Below are positions 1 to 9,140 of a DNA stretch of 60,080 nucleotides, one piece after another. How positions within the stretch are numbered: the stretch's first letter is position 1; every line of letters begins with the position of its first letter. The translations under genes and the position numbers were made by a program. The stretch is from assembly GCA_021775615.1 (NCBI GenBank), contig JAJFHL010000043.1:1-60080 (forward strand), read 5' to 3'. This DNA is from Hyphomicrobiales bacterium (lineage in GTDB: Bacteria > Pseudomonadota > Alphaproteobacteria > Rhizobiales > JAJFHB01). The notes below the pieces were generated by a model. The model was not told the DNA's origin. It made no database searches and was given only the letters and a program-made list of their open reading frames with translations.

Positions 1-128
1 GGGCGCGTCGGATGTGCGCCGCGCGGGCGTTGCAAAGGTTTGAAAACCGGAAGGTTTCCGGCACCTTTGCGCCTGCTCGCGACGCAAATCCGTCAGCGCA
101 GAATGCGTGCCATTTATGAGTTCATGAC

Positions 129-968
129 CTAGTGCGACATCAAAAGCGGGATCGTCGCGTGTTTCAGGACATGCCGGGTGGCGCCGCCGAAAACGAATTC
201 GCGAAAGCGGGCATGACCGTAGCAACCCATGACGAGAAGGTCGCTTCCGTGCTCGCCTGCGTATGACAGGAGAGCCTCGCCGGCCGGCGTGCTGCTGAGC
301 TGCCGTTGCGCCGTGGTAGCCACGCCATGGCGCGACAGAGTAACCGCGATCTCGTCGGCTGGCGTGAAACCGTATCGCGGCGATGTGTCGTCATACTCCA
401 GACAGAACAGGCGCACCTCTTCTGCCTCGCGCAGCACAGGTAGCGCGTCAAATGCGGCCCTGGCGGCTTCGCGATGACCGTCCCAGGCGATGGTCACGAA
501 ACCGCCGATATCATCCTTTGTTCCGGCATGGGGAAGAACCAGCACCGGGCGCCCGCACTGGATGATCACTCTGGCGGGCAGGTCGGCCTGCGTCGCCCAA
601 TCGTCGTTGGGTCCGACATTGCCCACGATGACCAGATCGGTGGCTGTGGCATGTGCGGCGATCGCGTCGGCGACCGGCCGGCCGGCCGAGTTCGCGTGCC
701 GCCATTCACAGACGACGTCTTCATTTTTGGTGCGCTGTTCGAACGCGCGCGCGGTTCTGCTGGCCAGACCATCGAAAAACTCTTTCTGCGCATCGAGAAC
801 GACTGCAGACATTTCGGCCGCCACGGCCCAGTACATGTGCGGTTGCGGCATAACGTGAAGCCCGATCAGATGGGCGCCGTGCCGGCGCGCCATGGGCAGG
901 GCGACATCAAGGATGGGCTCGACGCGGTCGGGCGCCGGAATATATGTCAGGATCGTCTTGTAGGTCAT
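129..968 (-). CDS. Two-domain universal stress protein (UspA family)
   Basis: 279-residue protein with two tandem Usp folds, roughly residues 1-145 and 150-279. The second half ends in a segment (VMGCYGHARFREFVFGGAT) close to the Usp ATP-binding pattern G-2x-G-9x-G(S/T), but with Gly where Ser/Thr is usual. The first half lacks the pattern. Usp proteins are soluble cytoplasmic factors induced by starvation, redox or envelope stress; the ligand cannot be read from sequence. The start chosen is the ATG with GGAGG seven bases upstream. An in-frame ATG four codons earlier overlaps that Shine-Dalgarno sequence and is less likely. Monocistronic; 110-bp repeat elements lie behind its promoter. Confidence 0.9.
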   Translation of the reverse strand: MTYKTILTYIPAPDRVEPILDVALPMARRHGAHLIGLHVMPQPHMYWAVAAEMSAVVLDAQKEFFDGLASRTARAFEQRTKNEDVVCEWRHANSAGRPVADAIAAHATATDLVIVGNVGPNDDWATQADLPARVIIQCGRPVLVLPHAGTKDDIGGFVTIAWDGHREAARAAFDALPVLREAEEVRLFCLEYDDTSPRYGFTPADEIAVTLSRHGVATTAQRQLSSTPAGEALLSYAGEHGSDLLVMGCYGHARFREFVFGGATRHVLKHATIPLLMSH

Positions 969-1049
969 GCCGACCTCCATTCGCCGTGATGTCTTGCGAC
1001 GTTACGACGAATGGGGCCCCGGCTCGTTGACCTCGGTCAAACGGGTCTC

Positions 1050-1272
1050 GATCACGATCGGCTTAGGTGGGATCACCCAAGCTGATGAACGTGATCGACT
1101 CTATTGTTTGGAGCGGGATCGGCCGGAAAACCGGCACCCACTTTTCCTGATCCCGCTCTCGATCGCGATCGACTTAGGCAAAATTGCCTAAGTCGATGAA
1201 ACGTGATCGATTCTATTGTTTGGAGCGGGATCGGCCGGAAAACCGGCACCCACTTTTCCTGATCCCGCTCTA
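1050..1272. repeat. Two tandem copies of a ~112-bp palindromic intergenic repeat (type A)
   Basis: Copies at 1050-1160 and 1161-1272. Each has two modules. The first is an imperfect palindrome starting GATCACGATCG and built on CTTAGG/CCTAAG. The second is an inverted repeat between GAGCGGGATC and GATCCCGCTC. The same unit recurs at 24332-24444 and three times at 49262-49597. The right edge forms the TAG stop codon of the adjoining minus-strand gene. No coding capacity is credible; it is likely a MITE-like element that may also act as a transcription-terminating hairpin. Confidence 0.85.
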
Positions 1273-1809
1273 GAGCCGTTTGCGGGTCTTGATGCTGCCG
1301 TTCTTGGAGCGAACCCGCAGCTTGTAACGCTTGTGACCGGCAAAGGCGACGAAGGTGTAGACCTTGCCGGTGCAATCGTGCGCCCTGATGTTGCGATAGC
1401 CCCTCTGGCGCAGCATTCTACGGATTTCGCCACACGAGTAGCGGGCCGGGCCATAGTTGGGGGCCGGATCGTAATAGGGGTCTTGGTAATAGGGGTCATA
1501 CGTATGACCGTACCGGTTATTATAACCGCCATCGAGATAAACGCCGGGATTGTAGAACCGCTTCTTGTTGTGCCGGCGGTGTTTCTTGTTTCTCTGTTTG
1601 TATCGACGGTTGTTCTGATTGCGATAGAAATTCTTCACACTAGGCGGGTCTTTGACGAGACTGAGGTTAGGGGTCGTCGCATCTGCGATCCCCACCACCG
1701 CTGCCACGCCCTTGGCCAGGAGCGGCCCTGCCGCGACCTGTTGCGCCGAGCCAAGGCCCAACATTGATACCAGTGCGATGGCGAGCGCCATCGGCCGATA
1801 GTGTTTCAT
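1270..1809 (-). CDS. Secreted basic protein with C-terminal PepSY-like domain
   Basis: 179 residues. The N-terminus (MKHYRPMALAIALVSMLGLG) is a typical Sec signal peptide, so the product is probably periplasmic or secreted. The middle is very basic and rich in Asn/Arg/Lys/Tyr (RNQNNRRYKQRNKKHRR), followed by a Tyr/Pro/Asp-rich stretch. The last ~55 residues (from SCGEIRRMLRQRGYRNIRAH) resemble the small PepSY-like domains common in rhizobial secreted proteins, with two Cys that could pair. Start chosen by GGAGAAG upstream; the reading frame stays open well before it, but that part is antisense to the next gene. The TAG stop is supplied by the edge of a repeat. No specific function is assigned. 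Confidence 0.75.
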   Translation of the reverse strand: MKHYRPMALAIALVSMLGLGSAQQVAAGPLLAKGVAAVVGIADATTPNLSLVKDPPSVKNFYRNQNNRRYKQRNKKHRRHNKKRFYNPGVYLDGGYNNRYGHTYDPYYQDPYYDPAPNYGPARYSCGEIRRMLRQRGYRNIRAHDCTGKVYTFVAFAGHKRYKLRVRSKNGSIKTRKRL

Positions 1810-1975
1810 CTGCTTCTCCAAATACTCCCGAGCCACGTTTCCCGTGGTGGCCACCTCATGACCTGCCATCTGCCGGCTCGTCCGGTTCGTAACGGGTTGC
1901 CGCGCGCTCCGCCCCGTGCTGGTGCGCGGCCCTCGCCGTTGATATGGTGATTCACGATATGCTTTTGGAGGGGCT

Positions 1976-3100
1976 ATGGCCCGCGACCCTTTTGCCTTTT
2001 CCGACGAACTGGGACCTGCCAAGATTGTGCATCTGGCCGGCCCGCTGCAGGGGCTGCGCGCCATTGTGGTGGTTGACAATACGGCCTGCGGTCCGGCCAT
2101 CGGCGGCACCCGCATGGCGGCGGACGCGACGCTTGAGGAGTGCGCCAGACTGGCCCGTGCAATGACGCTCAAGAACGCTGCCGCCGGCCTGCCGCATGGC
2201 GGCGCAAAATCGGTGATTCTGGCTGACCCGCGCATGCCGCCGGAGCACAAGGAAAACATCGTGCGCGCCTTTGCCGATGCCATTTCCGACATCCATGACT
2301 ACATTCCCGGCCCCGACATGGGCACCGATGAGCGGTCCATGGCCTGGGTTCATGACGAGATCGGGCGTGCGGTGGGCCTGCCGGCGGAAGTCGGCGGCAT
2401 ACCGCTTGACGAGATCGGCGCGACCGGTTTCGGCGTGGCGATTGCCGCGGAAGTGGCGCAGGACTTTTGCGATGTCAAACTGGAGGGTGCCAGGGTCGCC
2501 GTTCAGGGCTTTGGTGCGGTCGGACAGCACGCCGCCCGGTTTCTCGCTGAGAAAGGCGCCATCCTGGTCGCGGCCGCGGATTCGCGCGGCACCGTTCATG
2601 AGCCGGGCGGGATTGCCGTGGAAACGCTTGTCGCCGCCAAGGCGGAAGGCCGCAGCGTGACCGACGCCGTGGATGGCGAGAAGCTCGGCCGCGACGCCAT
2701 TATCGGCGTTGAGTGCGACATCTGGATACCTGCCGCGCGGCCGGATGTGCTGACCGCCGACACGGTCGATGCGCTCAAGGCCAGGCTTGTCGTGCAGGGC
2801 GCCAACATTCCCGTCAGCAAGGATGCGGAACGGGCGCTGTATGCCCGGGGTGTCATCTCCATCACCGACTTCATTGCGAATGCGGGCGGCGTCATCTGTG
2901 CCGCGGTGGAGTATCAGGGGGGAACACGCGCCGGCGCCTTTGCCGCAATCGAAGAAAAGATCCGCGAGAATACGCGCGTCGTGCTGGAAAACTCGGCGAG
3001 CCAGGGCGTGCCGCCGTACAAAGCGGCGGGAAACCTCTCCAAGGAACGGCTGCATAACGCCATGGCACTGCGGCGCTGGACCAGACCGGCGAGCACCTAG
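1976..3100 (+). CDS. Glu/Leu/Phe/Val dehydrogenase family protein
   Basis: 374 residues. Family enzymes carry out NAD(P)-dependent reversible oxidative deamination of an amino acid in the cytoplasm. Visible motifs are the substrate-binding PHGGAKSVI with catalytic-type Lys78, GPDMGTD with Asp114, and a C-terminal Rossmann domain with GFGAVGQ. The length sits between leucine dehydrogenases (~360) and glutamate dehydrogenases (~410-450), so the substrate (Glu, Leu, Val or Phe) is not settled. A good Shine-Dalgarno (TTGGAGGGG) precedes the ATG. It is followed after 12 bp by a BT1-type transporter on the same strand, probably co-transcribed. Clear family assignment, uncertain substrate. Confidence 0.93.
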   Translation: MARDPFAFSDELGPAKIVHLAGPLQGLRAIVVVDNTACGPAIGGTRMAADATLEECARLARAMTLKNAAAGLPHGGAKSVILADPRMPPEHKENIVRAFADAISDIHDYIPGPDMGTDERSMAWVHDEIGRAVGLPAEVGGIPLDEIGATGFGVAIAAEVAQDFCDVKLEGARVAVQGFGAVGQHAARFLAEKGAILVAAADSRGTVHEPGGIAVETLVAAKAEGRSVTDAVDGEKLGRDAIIGVECDIWIPAARPDVLTADTVDALKARLVVQGANIPVSKDAERALYARGVISITDFIANAGGVICAAVEYQGGTRAGAFAAIEEKIRENTRVVLENSASQGVPPYKAAGNLSKERLHNAMALRRWTRPAST

Positions 3101-3112
3101 AATGATCCGGGC

Positions 3113-4609
3113 ATGAGCGAGACAACGACGGCGGCTGCGCCACCGCGCAGTGTTGCGGAACGCCTGCACGATGCGCTCGTCACCCCGGCCAAGGCCATGC
3201 GGCTGCGCTATCTGCCGCTTCTGATGGTCTACTTCTCCTATGGTGCGCTTGGCATTACTGGAGTTGCGCAAAGCTTCTGGGTGAAGAAGGAATTGACCCT
3301 GGAGCCCGCCGACCTTGCCGCTATCGGGGTTTGGATCACCCTGCCGTGGACCATCAAGATGGTGTTCGGCCAGCTTGTCGATTGTGTTCCGCTTTTAGGC
3401 TCTCGGCGGCGTGTCTATGTCTTCATCGGCGCCGGGTTCGTCGCATCGGGAATGCTGATGCTGGCTGGAGCCGCCGGTGGATGGCTCACCTTCGCCAGTC
3501 CGGACGCGGTCTATGTCATTGCGTCTCTGGTGACCGTTGTCGGCGTGGTGCTGCAGGATGTGGTCGCCGACGCCATGAGCACCGAGGTGGTGGACCGCGA
3601 AGAGCCCGATGGAACGCCGCGGCCGAAAAAAGCGGTGGAACGCGAGCTCGGCCTGGTCCAGGTGCTCGGGCGGCTGGCCCTGTCGCTCGGCATCTTCTCG
3701 ACCGCGGGCCTCGCCGGCTGGCTGGCGCAGGTCTACTCCTACGAGGCGGTGTTCCTCATGGGATTGACCATTCCGCTCGTCTCGGTGACCGGAGCTCTGC
3801 TTGTCCGCCTCGAGACCACCGAGCGCAAGCCGATCGACTGGCGTATTCTTGGTGGCGGATTCGTGTTCGGGATCGCGGTGGTGCTGATCGGGGTCGGCGA
3901 TGTGCCGTTCGGCCAGGAGGTCGTGTTTGTCGTTTCCATGGGCATTGTCGGGACCATGCTGGTATGGGTGACCCGCGATCTCGACCACGATACGCGAATG
4001 AAAATCGTCTACGCGGCGGTGATCATCTTCGTGTTCCGGGCGACCCCCGGCACCGGCGAGGGCTACCGCTGGTTCACCATCGACGTGCTTGGATTCGATG
4101 AAGCCTTCTACGGCACCCTGGCGCAGATCGGCGCAGGCCTCGCCATGGCCGGCATGTGGCTGTTGAGCGATGTGATCACCCGCAAACCGGTTGCCTTCAC
4201 GCTGTTGTGGCTGACCATCGTGGGCACGGTGCTGTCAACGCCGAACCTGGTTCTCGTCTACGGGCTGCATGAATGGACCGAGCAGGCCTGGGGTGTCGGG
4301 GCGCGGACCATCGCGCTGTTGGACACCACCATCGAATCTCCCTTCGCCCAACTCTCGATGATCCCGATGCTGACCCTGGTGGCGATCCATGCGCCGGAAG
4401 GCCGCCGCGCCACATGGTTTGCCCTGATGGCCTCGTTCATGAACCTCGCCCTGGTGGCGGGTCAGCTGCAGACGAAGTACTTCAATCAGGTCTTCGAAAT
4501 CACGCGCGGCAGCTACGATGCGCTCGGTCCGCTGATCGTCACGGTGATCGCAATCGGTTTCATCGCACCGATGACGGCGATCGTGCTGTTCGGACGGCGG
4601 GTGACTTAG
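3113..4609 (+). CDS. MFS transporter of the folate-biopterin (BT1) type
   Basis: 498-residue integral membrane protein with about 12 hydrophobic segments. The early motif P-W-T-I-K-x-x-F-G-Q-L-x-D (residues ~80-93) is typical of the BT1 branch of the major facilitator superfamily, which includes folate/pterin carriers of protozoa, plants and cyanobacteria; the bacterial members are mostly uncharacterised. A charged loop (VDREEPDGTPRPKKAVERE) separates segments near residue 165. It lies 12 bp after the dehydrogenase gene. Its TAG stop coincides with the first bases of a short palindromic repeat. The substrate is unknown. Confidence 0.85.
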   Translation: MSETTTAAAPPRSVAERLHDALVTPAKAMRLRYLPLLMVYFSYGALGITGVAQSFWVKKELTLEPADLAAIGVWITLPWTIKMVFGQLVDCVPLLGSRRRVYVFIGAGFVASGMLMLAGAAGGWLTFASPDAVYVIASLVTVVGVVLQDVVADAMSTEVVDREEPDGTPRPKKAVERELGLVQVLGRLALSLGIFSTAGLAGWLAQVYSYEAVFLMGLTIPLVSVTGALLVRLETTERKPIDWRILGGGFVFGIAVVLIGVGDVPFGQEVVFVVSMGIVGTMLVWVTRDLDHDTRMKIVYAAVIIFVFRATPGTGEGYRWFTIDVLGFDEAFYGTLAQIGAGLAMAGMWLLSDVITRKPVAFTLLWLTIVGTVLSTPNLVLVYGLHEWTEQAWGVGARTIALLDTTIESPFAQLSMIPMLTLVAIHAPEGRRATWFALMASFMNLALVAGQLQTKYFNQVFEITRGSYDALGPLIVTVIAIGFIAPMTAIVLFGRRVT

Positions 4610-4640
4610 AGCGCTTCACGTTCATATGGAAACGTTCTAG
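4607..4640. repeat. Short TA-flanked palindromic repeat (type B, minimal form)
   Basis: Core 4609-4637 starts GAGCGCTTCACGTTCATATG and ends GAAACGTTC, with TA on both sides, the first TA belonging to the stop codon of the BT1 transporter. It is an end-only version of the ~260-bp elements at 6841-7097 and 59475-60005. It sits between two convergent genes and could fold as a hairpin. Confidence 0.8.
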
Positions 4641-4697
4641 ATGTGAGCTTTCATCGGGTGCTGATGCACCAGCGGGAAGGGCGCGCATTTTTGTAGG

Positions 4698-6269
4698 TCA
4701 AGCGATCGACAGAGCGTCAAGGGCGGCGGCGAGGGTGTCGTCGGGGCTGCCGCCGGCGTCGACCCTGGCCCATCCGAGCTCGCCGGCGCCCCTGGAAAGC
4801 TGCATGTCGATGACATCGCCGGTGGCGTCGGACGCATCACCGCGCCGTGTGCTGACGCGTTGGTAGAGCTGGGCGTCGGGGGCGGTGAGCCAGAGGCCCT
4901 GAAACGCGGTGCCGTGGTGCCGTGCCAGCCGTTCGAGAGCAACGCGTTCGTCCTGCCGCGAAAAAACCGCGTCGATGACGACAGTGCGACCGGCCGTGAG
5001 CAAGAGGCCGGCCTTGTGCAGCAATCGCCGGTAAACACGGGCGTTCGCTTCGGGCGAATAGTGAGACGGCTCGAGACGTTCGGTCTCGGCGGCGTGAAAC
5101 ATGGCCTTGCGCTCCAGGTCGCTGCGCAGATGGACGGCGCCGGGGGCGAGCCCGAAGGAGGGGCTGAGGGATGCGGACAGGGTCGACTTGCCGGTTCCCG
5201 AAAAGCCGCCGACGGCGACCAGTCTGGGCGGGGAAGGCTCGAGATAGCCAAGGGCGCTGTCAAAGTAACGCCGGGCCCGATCATAGTCCGCTTCTGGGGC
5301 CGTCGAGCCAGGCTGGCGCCCTTTTTGGATGGCGACCATGGCGCGGATGCCGGCGCGGCAGCTCAGAAACAGGGGCATCGCGGCCAGGCCGGCAAGGTCG
5401 CGCGCGCAGTCGGTGTGATGGAGATAGCGGTTGAGCAGCAGGTTGGCCTGGCGACGCAGCCCGGCCTGATCGAGATCCATGATCAGAAACGCCAGATCGT
5501 AGAGTGTGTCGATGGTCGCAATCGCATCGTTGAACTCGATGGCGTCGAAGAGAACCGGTTTGCCGTTCAAGGCGACGATGTTGTTGAGATGCAGGTCGCC
5601 GTGACACCGGCGGATGTGGCCGTGTTGGGCGCGGGCCACCAGACATCGGCGACAGCTCTCCAGCGCCCCACGCGCCCGTTCGGCGAAGCGGTTGCAGAGA
5701 TCTTCTGGCAGGATGTCTGAGGCGTTTGCGAAGGCGGCGTTGAGTTGCGAGATGACGGTCTCAATGGCCGCAACGCCATCGGTTTGCGTTACTTCGTCGG
5801 CGGCGGCATGGAATGCCGCGACCGCCGCCGCCAGATCCCGTGTCAGGACATCGTCGAGGTCGCCGCGCCGGGCAATCGATGACAGGAGGTCTGCCTGATC
5901 GAAGCGCCGCATCCGGACCGCCCATTCGACCGGTGTTCCATCACCGCCAAGTTCCAGGGCGCCATCCGGCTGTCGGGTGACCGCCGTGACCTCGTCGTAG
6001 ATCCCGGGCGCCGTCTTCCGGTTGATCTCGTACTCGCGTCGGCACATGGCATGGCGGCGCTCGAGGGTCGAATAGTCCATATAGGGGAATTTGACGGCGC
6101 GCTTGATCTTCAACGCGAAACGGCCCGCCAGAAACACCATCGCTCCGTGGGTCTCGATGACCTCCACGGTTTCTGTCGCGCCACCATGGCTTGCCGGGTC
6201 GCGCAGGAACGCGATCACCTCGCTTTGGTCTTCGGCGGCCTGGAACGGTTTGATTTGCGGTGCGCTCAT
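4698..6269 (-). CDS. Aminoglycoside phosphotransferase-like / AAA P-loop kinase fusion
   Basis: 523 residues with two kinase modules. Residues ~1-330 are an APH/ChoK-like fold with the catalytic HGDLHLNN (Asp225) and the metal-binding FDAIEFND further on. Residues ~345-523 form a P-loop domain with Walker A GGFSGTGKS (354-362), resembling zeta-toxin/shikimate-kinase-type small-molecule kinases. This two-domain family is widespread in proteobacteria, often as an orphan; its substrate is not known to me, and antibiotic resistance should not be assumed from the name. The start is the ATG at MSAPQ, with weak GAGCGA upstream; a GTG four codons earlier is possible. It converges on the BT1 transporter. 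Confidence 0.88.
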   Translation of the reverse strand: MSAPQIKPFQAAEDQSEVIAFLRDPASHGGATETVEVIETHGAMVFLAGRFALKIKRAVKFPYMDYSTLERRHAMCRREYEINRKTAPGIYDEVTAVTRQPDGALELGGDGTPVEWAVRMRRFDQADLLSSIARRGDLDDVLTRDLAAAVAAFHAAADEVTQTDGVAAIETVISQLNAAFANASDILPEDLCNRFAERARGALESCRRCLVARAQHGHIRRCHGDLHLNNIVALNGKPVLFDAIEFNDAIATIDTLYDLAFLIMDLDQAGLRRQANLLLNRYLHHTDCARDLAGLAAMPLFLSCRAGIRAMVAIQKGRQPGSTAPEADYDRARRYFDSALGYLEPSPPRLVAVGGFSGTGKSTLSASLSPSFGLAPGAVHLRSDLERKAMFHAAETERLEPSHYSPEANARVYRRLLHKAGLLLTAGRTVVIDAVFSRQDERVALERLARHHGTAFQGLWLTAPDAQLYQRVSTRRGDASDATGDVIDMQLSRGAGELGWARVDAGGSPDDTLAAALDALSIA

Positions 6270-6393
6270 TCGCTCGGACACGTTCGATTTCGAACGCACT
6301 CTACAGCCGGCGCCTTGCAATGGATTGATCTCGATCAACGCGTGACCGCCGCCCGATGCGCATTCTGCCCGATACAAAGAAGGTATCAAAGAC

Positions 6394-6843
6394 ATGAAAC
6401 CGGTTACAACTTGGATTGTGGTTGCGGATGGTGCGCGTGCGCGCATCCTGGCCAACAGCGGTGTCGGCAAGGGTGTGACACAGGTGGACGGAGCTGACTT
6501 CAGAGTGCCGCATCCGCCGTCGTCGGAGCTGCTGTCAGACCGGCCGGGACGGTCATTCGATTCGGTCGGCGGCGGGCGACATGCGATGGCGCCGTCTTCC
6601 GATCCGCACAGACACTCCAAGAGGATGTTTCTCAAGACGCTTGCGGATTTTCTGCGCACCCACGCGGAGGCCAAGAGCTATGATCGACTGGTGGTGCTCG
6701 CGCCGCCGCAGGCGCTCGGCGATTTGCGCCGCCAATTGCCCGACAGCGTTCGTGCCCTGGTCATGGCCGAGGAGCCCCGCGATCTGACGCCCTTGCCGAA
6801 CGAGGAAATACTCAAACACCTGGATGGGATACTGGCGGTTTAG
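6394..6843 (+). CDS. Host attachment protein (baeRF-like)
   Basis: 149 residues. The N-terminus TWIVVADGARARI and the C-terminal half (KRMFLKTLADFLRTHAEAK, then RLVVLAPPQALGDLR) match the Host_attach family, distant relatives of the eRF1/Pelota central fold. The family name comes from an Agrobacterium protein needed for plant attachment; the molecular role is unclear and a ribosome-related role is also suspected. Soluble, no signal peptide. AAGGTATC upstream is only a modest ribosome site. It is divergent from the kinase fusion, and its TAG stop is the first bases of a type B repeat. Confidence 0.85.
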   Translation: MKPVTTWIVVADGARARILANSGVGKGVTQVDGADFRVPHPPSSELLSDRPGRSFDSVGGGRHAMAPSSDPHRHSKRMFLKTLADFLRTHAEAKSYDRLVVLAPPQALGDLRRQLPDSVRALVMAEEPRDLTPLPNEEILKHLDGILAV

Positions 6844-7097
6844 AGCATTTCACGTTCATATGGAATCGCTTTGACCGGATTTTCACATCTGCTGGCGAGG
6901 CACGGTTCCCGCCGTGGACTTTGCCGTCCACAAGGGGGCCGTAGCGCAGTTCAGAAGGCGCGAAATCTCGGCCTTCGGTGGGCCAAATCGGCCCTCCAGC
7001 CACGTTGCGGCGCTTGCCCGATGCACCACATCGCGCTGCGCATCGCGCCTTGCCGGACGAACCGGTTTGGCGCCATCAAACGTTTCCATGACCTAGA
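6841..7097. repeat. ~255-bp palindromic MITE-like element (type B, full)
   Basis: The left end, GAGCATTTCACGTTCATATGG after TA, is the same as the short repeat at 4609. The interior (GGCGAGGCACGGTTCCCGCC to GGTTTGGCGCCATCAAACG) is the reverse complement of the interiors of the two elements near 59.5-60.0 kb. The right end keeps GTTTCCATG but has lost the TTCACGTTC segment. Several small open frames cross it on both strands; they are by-products of the palindrome. It lies between two convergent genes. Confidence 0.85.
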
Positions 7098-7128
7098 CCA
7101 CGAAGAGAAGCTGTCCCAAGGCATCGGA

Positions 7129-9102
7129 TTACCAGCCGCCACCGCCACCGCCGCCGCCGCCACCTCCCGACGAACCGCCGCCCGAGGAACCACCGCTGCT
7201 TGAGCCGGGCGCCGTCGAGGCGCTGGAAATCGCGCCGGACAGGCTGTTGCTCAAACTGCTGGTCATTGAGTTGAGGTTGCCGTCGAAATTCGATCCCGAG
7301 TACCAATTCGGGTTGTAGGTTCGGATGCGGCCGGTGCTGGCGTCCTTGATGCCGCCAAGCGCGCCGGCGAAGGTTTCCGCCCATTTCTGCTCAACCCCGA
7401 GAGCGAGCGCATAGGGCAGGTATTTCTCGAACAGTTCAGGGGTGCGTTGCGGTGGATTGATCAGGTTCATCCGGTCCTTTTCGGCCACGCTCAAATACAT
7501 CTCGAAACCATCCAGCTGATCGAGAAGCTGGCGGCCCAGAAGGGTCGGCGCCTTCAGAAGATGGTGGAACAGGGTATTGAGCCCGGCGACGGCCAGGATG
7601 ACGAGCGCGCCGCCGACGGATGTCGCGGTCACGAACACGCCAAATCCGAAGAACCAGCCGAGAACGAACGGCAGCGAAAACAGCGAAAGGAAAATGGCGG
7701 CGATGATCGTGGTTATGGTGCCCTGGGAAATCGCCGCGCGCCAGGCGGATCGCAGTTTCCAGAGCAAGAGGCCCGTGCCGAAGGACCATCCGGTGAGCCA
7801 GACACTGATGAACCCGGCCACCACGGGTTCGGGAGAGAACAGGACCATCGCAACAAGGACGAGCCCTGATATCACCAGACCGGGGACGAAGTGACGGATG
7901 TTCCTGGCGAAATAGCTGATCTCGTAGTCTGCCACGAGCGAGGACTTGAGCGCGCTGCGGGCTTTTGAAAGTTTGCGGTGGTTGCTTTGCTTGAGGGTGA
8001 TATCGTCTTTGGAGCCCGGAAACAGCTTGGCCACCATGGCCTTCTCACCGGGCGAGAACTGCACGGTCTTGCCGGTCTTGCGCAGGGTATAGACCTTGTT
8101 GCGGCTCTGGCCGATGGTGAGGTAGCCCTTGACCGCAAGATTGACGATGGCCGCGGTGAACGCCTTGTTGTCGAAATTCATGCGCCTCACAAAGCGGGCC
8201 GCCGCCGGCGACACGCCATCGGGCGGACCATAGAGCGGGTAGATGGTGCCGCCCCTGGGGTCGCGGCCGACCTTCGACCAGACGATGCAGTAGTAGATCA
8301 GAAGAACGAAGAAGCCGGCGCCGCCGATGATCTCCACCCCCCAGTCAAGGAACGTCTTCCAGGCGCGTTCCGTTGCGGTTGGCCGGGTGACGAAACCGGG
8401 AGGCCAGGAAACCGCCACGGTCAGGCCTTCGTAGGGCTGCAATATGCGGGTGGTTTCGAACCAGACCTGGGTTGCGGAGGTTGGCGAAAATGTGAAGTCG
8501 TTTCCTGTTTCGCCAAAGCTGCCGGTATAGCCGGCATGTTCCAGCACATTCGCTCCATCGGGGAGATGAATCTTGGCGGTAACGCGATCAATCTCGAAGT
8601 TCCAGCCGTTGCCGGTGACGTTCCAGTAAAGCTCGTCGAAACTTTCGAAATGACCGAGCTGCCGGTCGGTCTTGTAGCTGATTTCGTAAACGTAGCGGCC
8701 GTTCTGCAGAAACACCTCCTTGTTGCCGATATAGAGCCGCACGCCGTTGCTCTGGTTTTCGGTGAACCAGTTTTCCTGCTGGCCGTCGCGGCGGACCGAC
8801 TGAACGTCGAAGGTGGTGGTGGTCTTCACGCCGCGTTCGGTGGTGTAGGCCGTCGGGAAGTCGCGGTAGATGCCGCGCTTTATCTTGTCGCCCTCCGCCT
8901 CCACCGTGATGGTTTCGCGCACGTCGAGCGAGCCGTCCTGCTGGATCCAGATTTCGCTGTCGAAGCTGATGATCTTTTCGAGTGCCTGGCCGGCGTTGAT
9001 CACGGCGCCGGCGATCAGCGCAAAGGCCGCGACGATGATCACCCGGGCGCATTGGACCCATGGCCGACATGCGGCCGATCGGGCACGTCTGTGTGGTTTC
9101 AT
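7129..9102 (-). CDS. DUF2207 membrane protein with Gly/Ser-rich tail
   Basis: 657 residues. A signal peptide or signal anchor (around residues 15-40) is followed by a large extracytoplasmic beta-rich domain (FDSEIWIQQDGSLDVRETIT) typical of DUF2207. A membrane segment near residue 235 and a cluster of hydrophobic helices near 390-480 come next. The tail ends in a Ser/Gly-rich run closing with GGW. DUF2207 proteins are commonly encoded next to LemA, as here (the LemA gene precedes it by 38 bp on the same strand), and are suspected to act in envelope homeostasis; no activity is established. The start is the ATG with AGGA about 9 bases upstream. The low-complexity tail is normal for the family. 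Confidence 0.88.
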   Translation of the reverse strand: MKPHRRARSAACRPWVQCARVIIVAAFALIAGAVINAGQALEKIISFDSEIWIQQDGSLDVRETITVEAEGDKIKRGIYRDFPTAYTTERGVKTTTTFDVQSVRRDGQQENWFTENQSNGVRLYIGNKEVFLQNGRYVYEISYKTDRQLGHFESFDELYWNVTGNGWNFEIDRVTAKIHLPDGANVLEHAGYTGSFGETGNDFTFSPTSATQVWFETTRILQPYEGLTVAVSWPPGFVTRPTATERAWKTFLDWGVEIIGGAGFFVLLIYYCIVWSKVGRDPRGGTIYPLYGPPDGVSPAAARFVRRMNFDNKAFTAAIVNLAVKGYLTIGQSRNKVYTLRKTGKTVQFSPGEKAMVAKLFPGSKDDITLKQSNHRKLSKARSALKSSLVADYEISYFARNIRHFVPGLVISGLVLVAMVLFSPEPVVAGFISVWLTGWSFGTGLLLWKLRSAWRAAISQGTITTIIAAIFLSLFSLPFVLGWFFGFGVFVTATSVGGALVILAVAGLNTLFHHLLKAPTLLGRQLLDQLDGFEMYLSVAEKDRMNLINPPQRTPELFEKYLPYALALGVEQKWAETFAGALGGIKDASTGRIRTYNPNWYSGSNFDGNLNSMTSSLSNSLSGAISSASTAPGSSSGGSSGGGSSGGGGGGGGGGGW

Positions 9103-9140
9103 CGGTTCAGAATCCTGGTGCAGGTTGACCACCGCACGAC

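Noticed and set aside
1952-3271. 439-codon frame antisense to the Glu/Leu dehydrogenase
   Set aside because: Same codon-bias artefact; no ribosome site or recognisable domain, and it crosses the dehydrogenase-transporter junction.
4698-6674. Longer version of the kinase fusion starting near 6674
   Set aside because: The extra N-terminus is antisense to the host attachment gene and unlike kinase N-termini; MSAPQ is the natural start.
6883-7203. Overlapping small open frames in the 6.9-kb element
   Set aside because: The same frames appear in the 59-60 kb copies because the element is palindromic; no ribosome sites.
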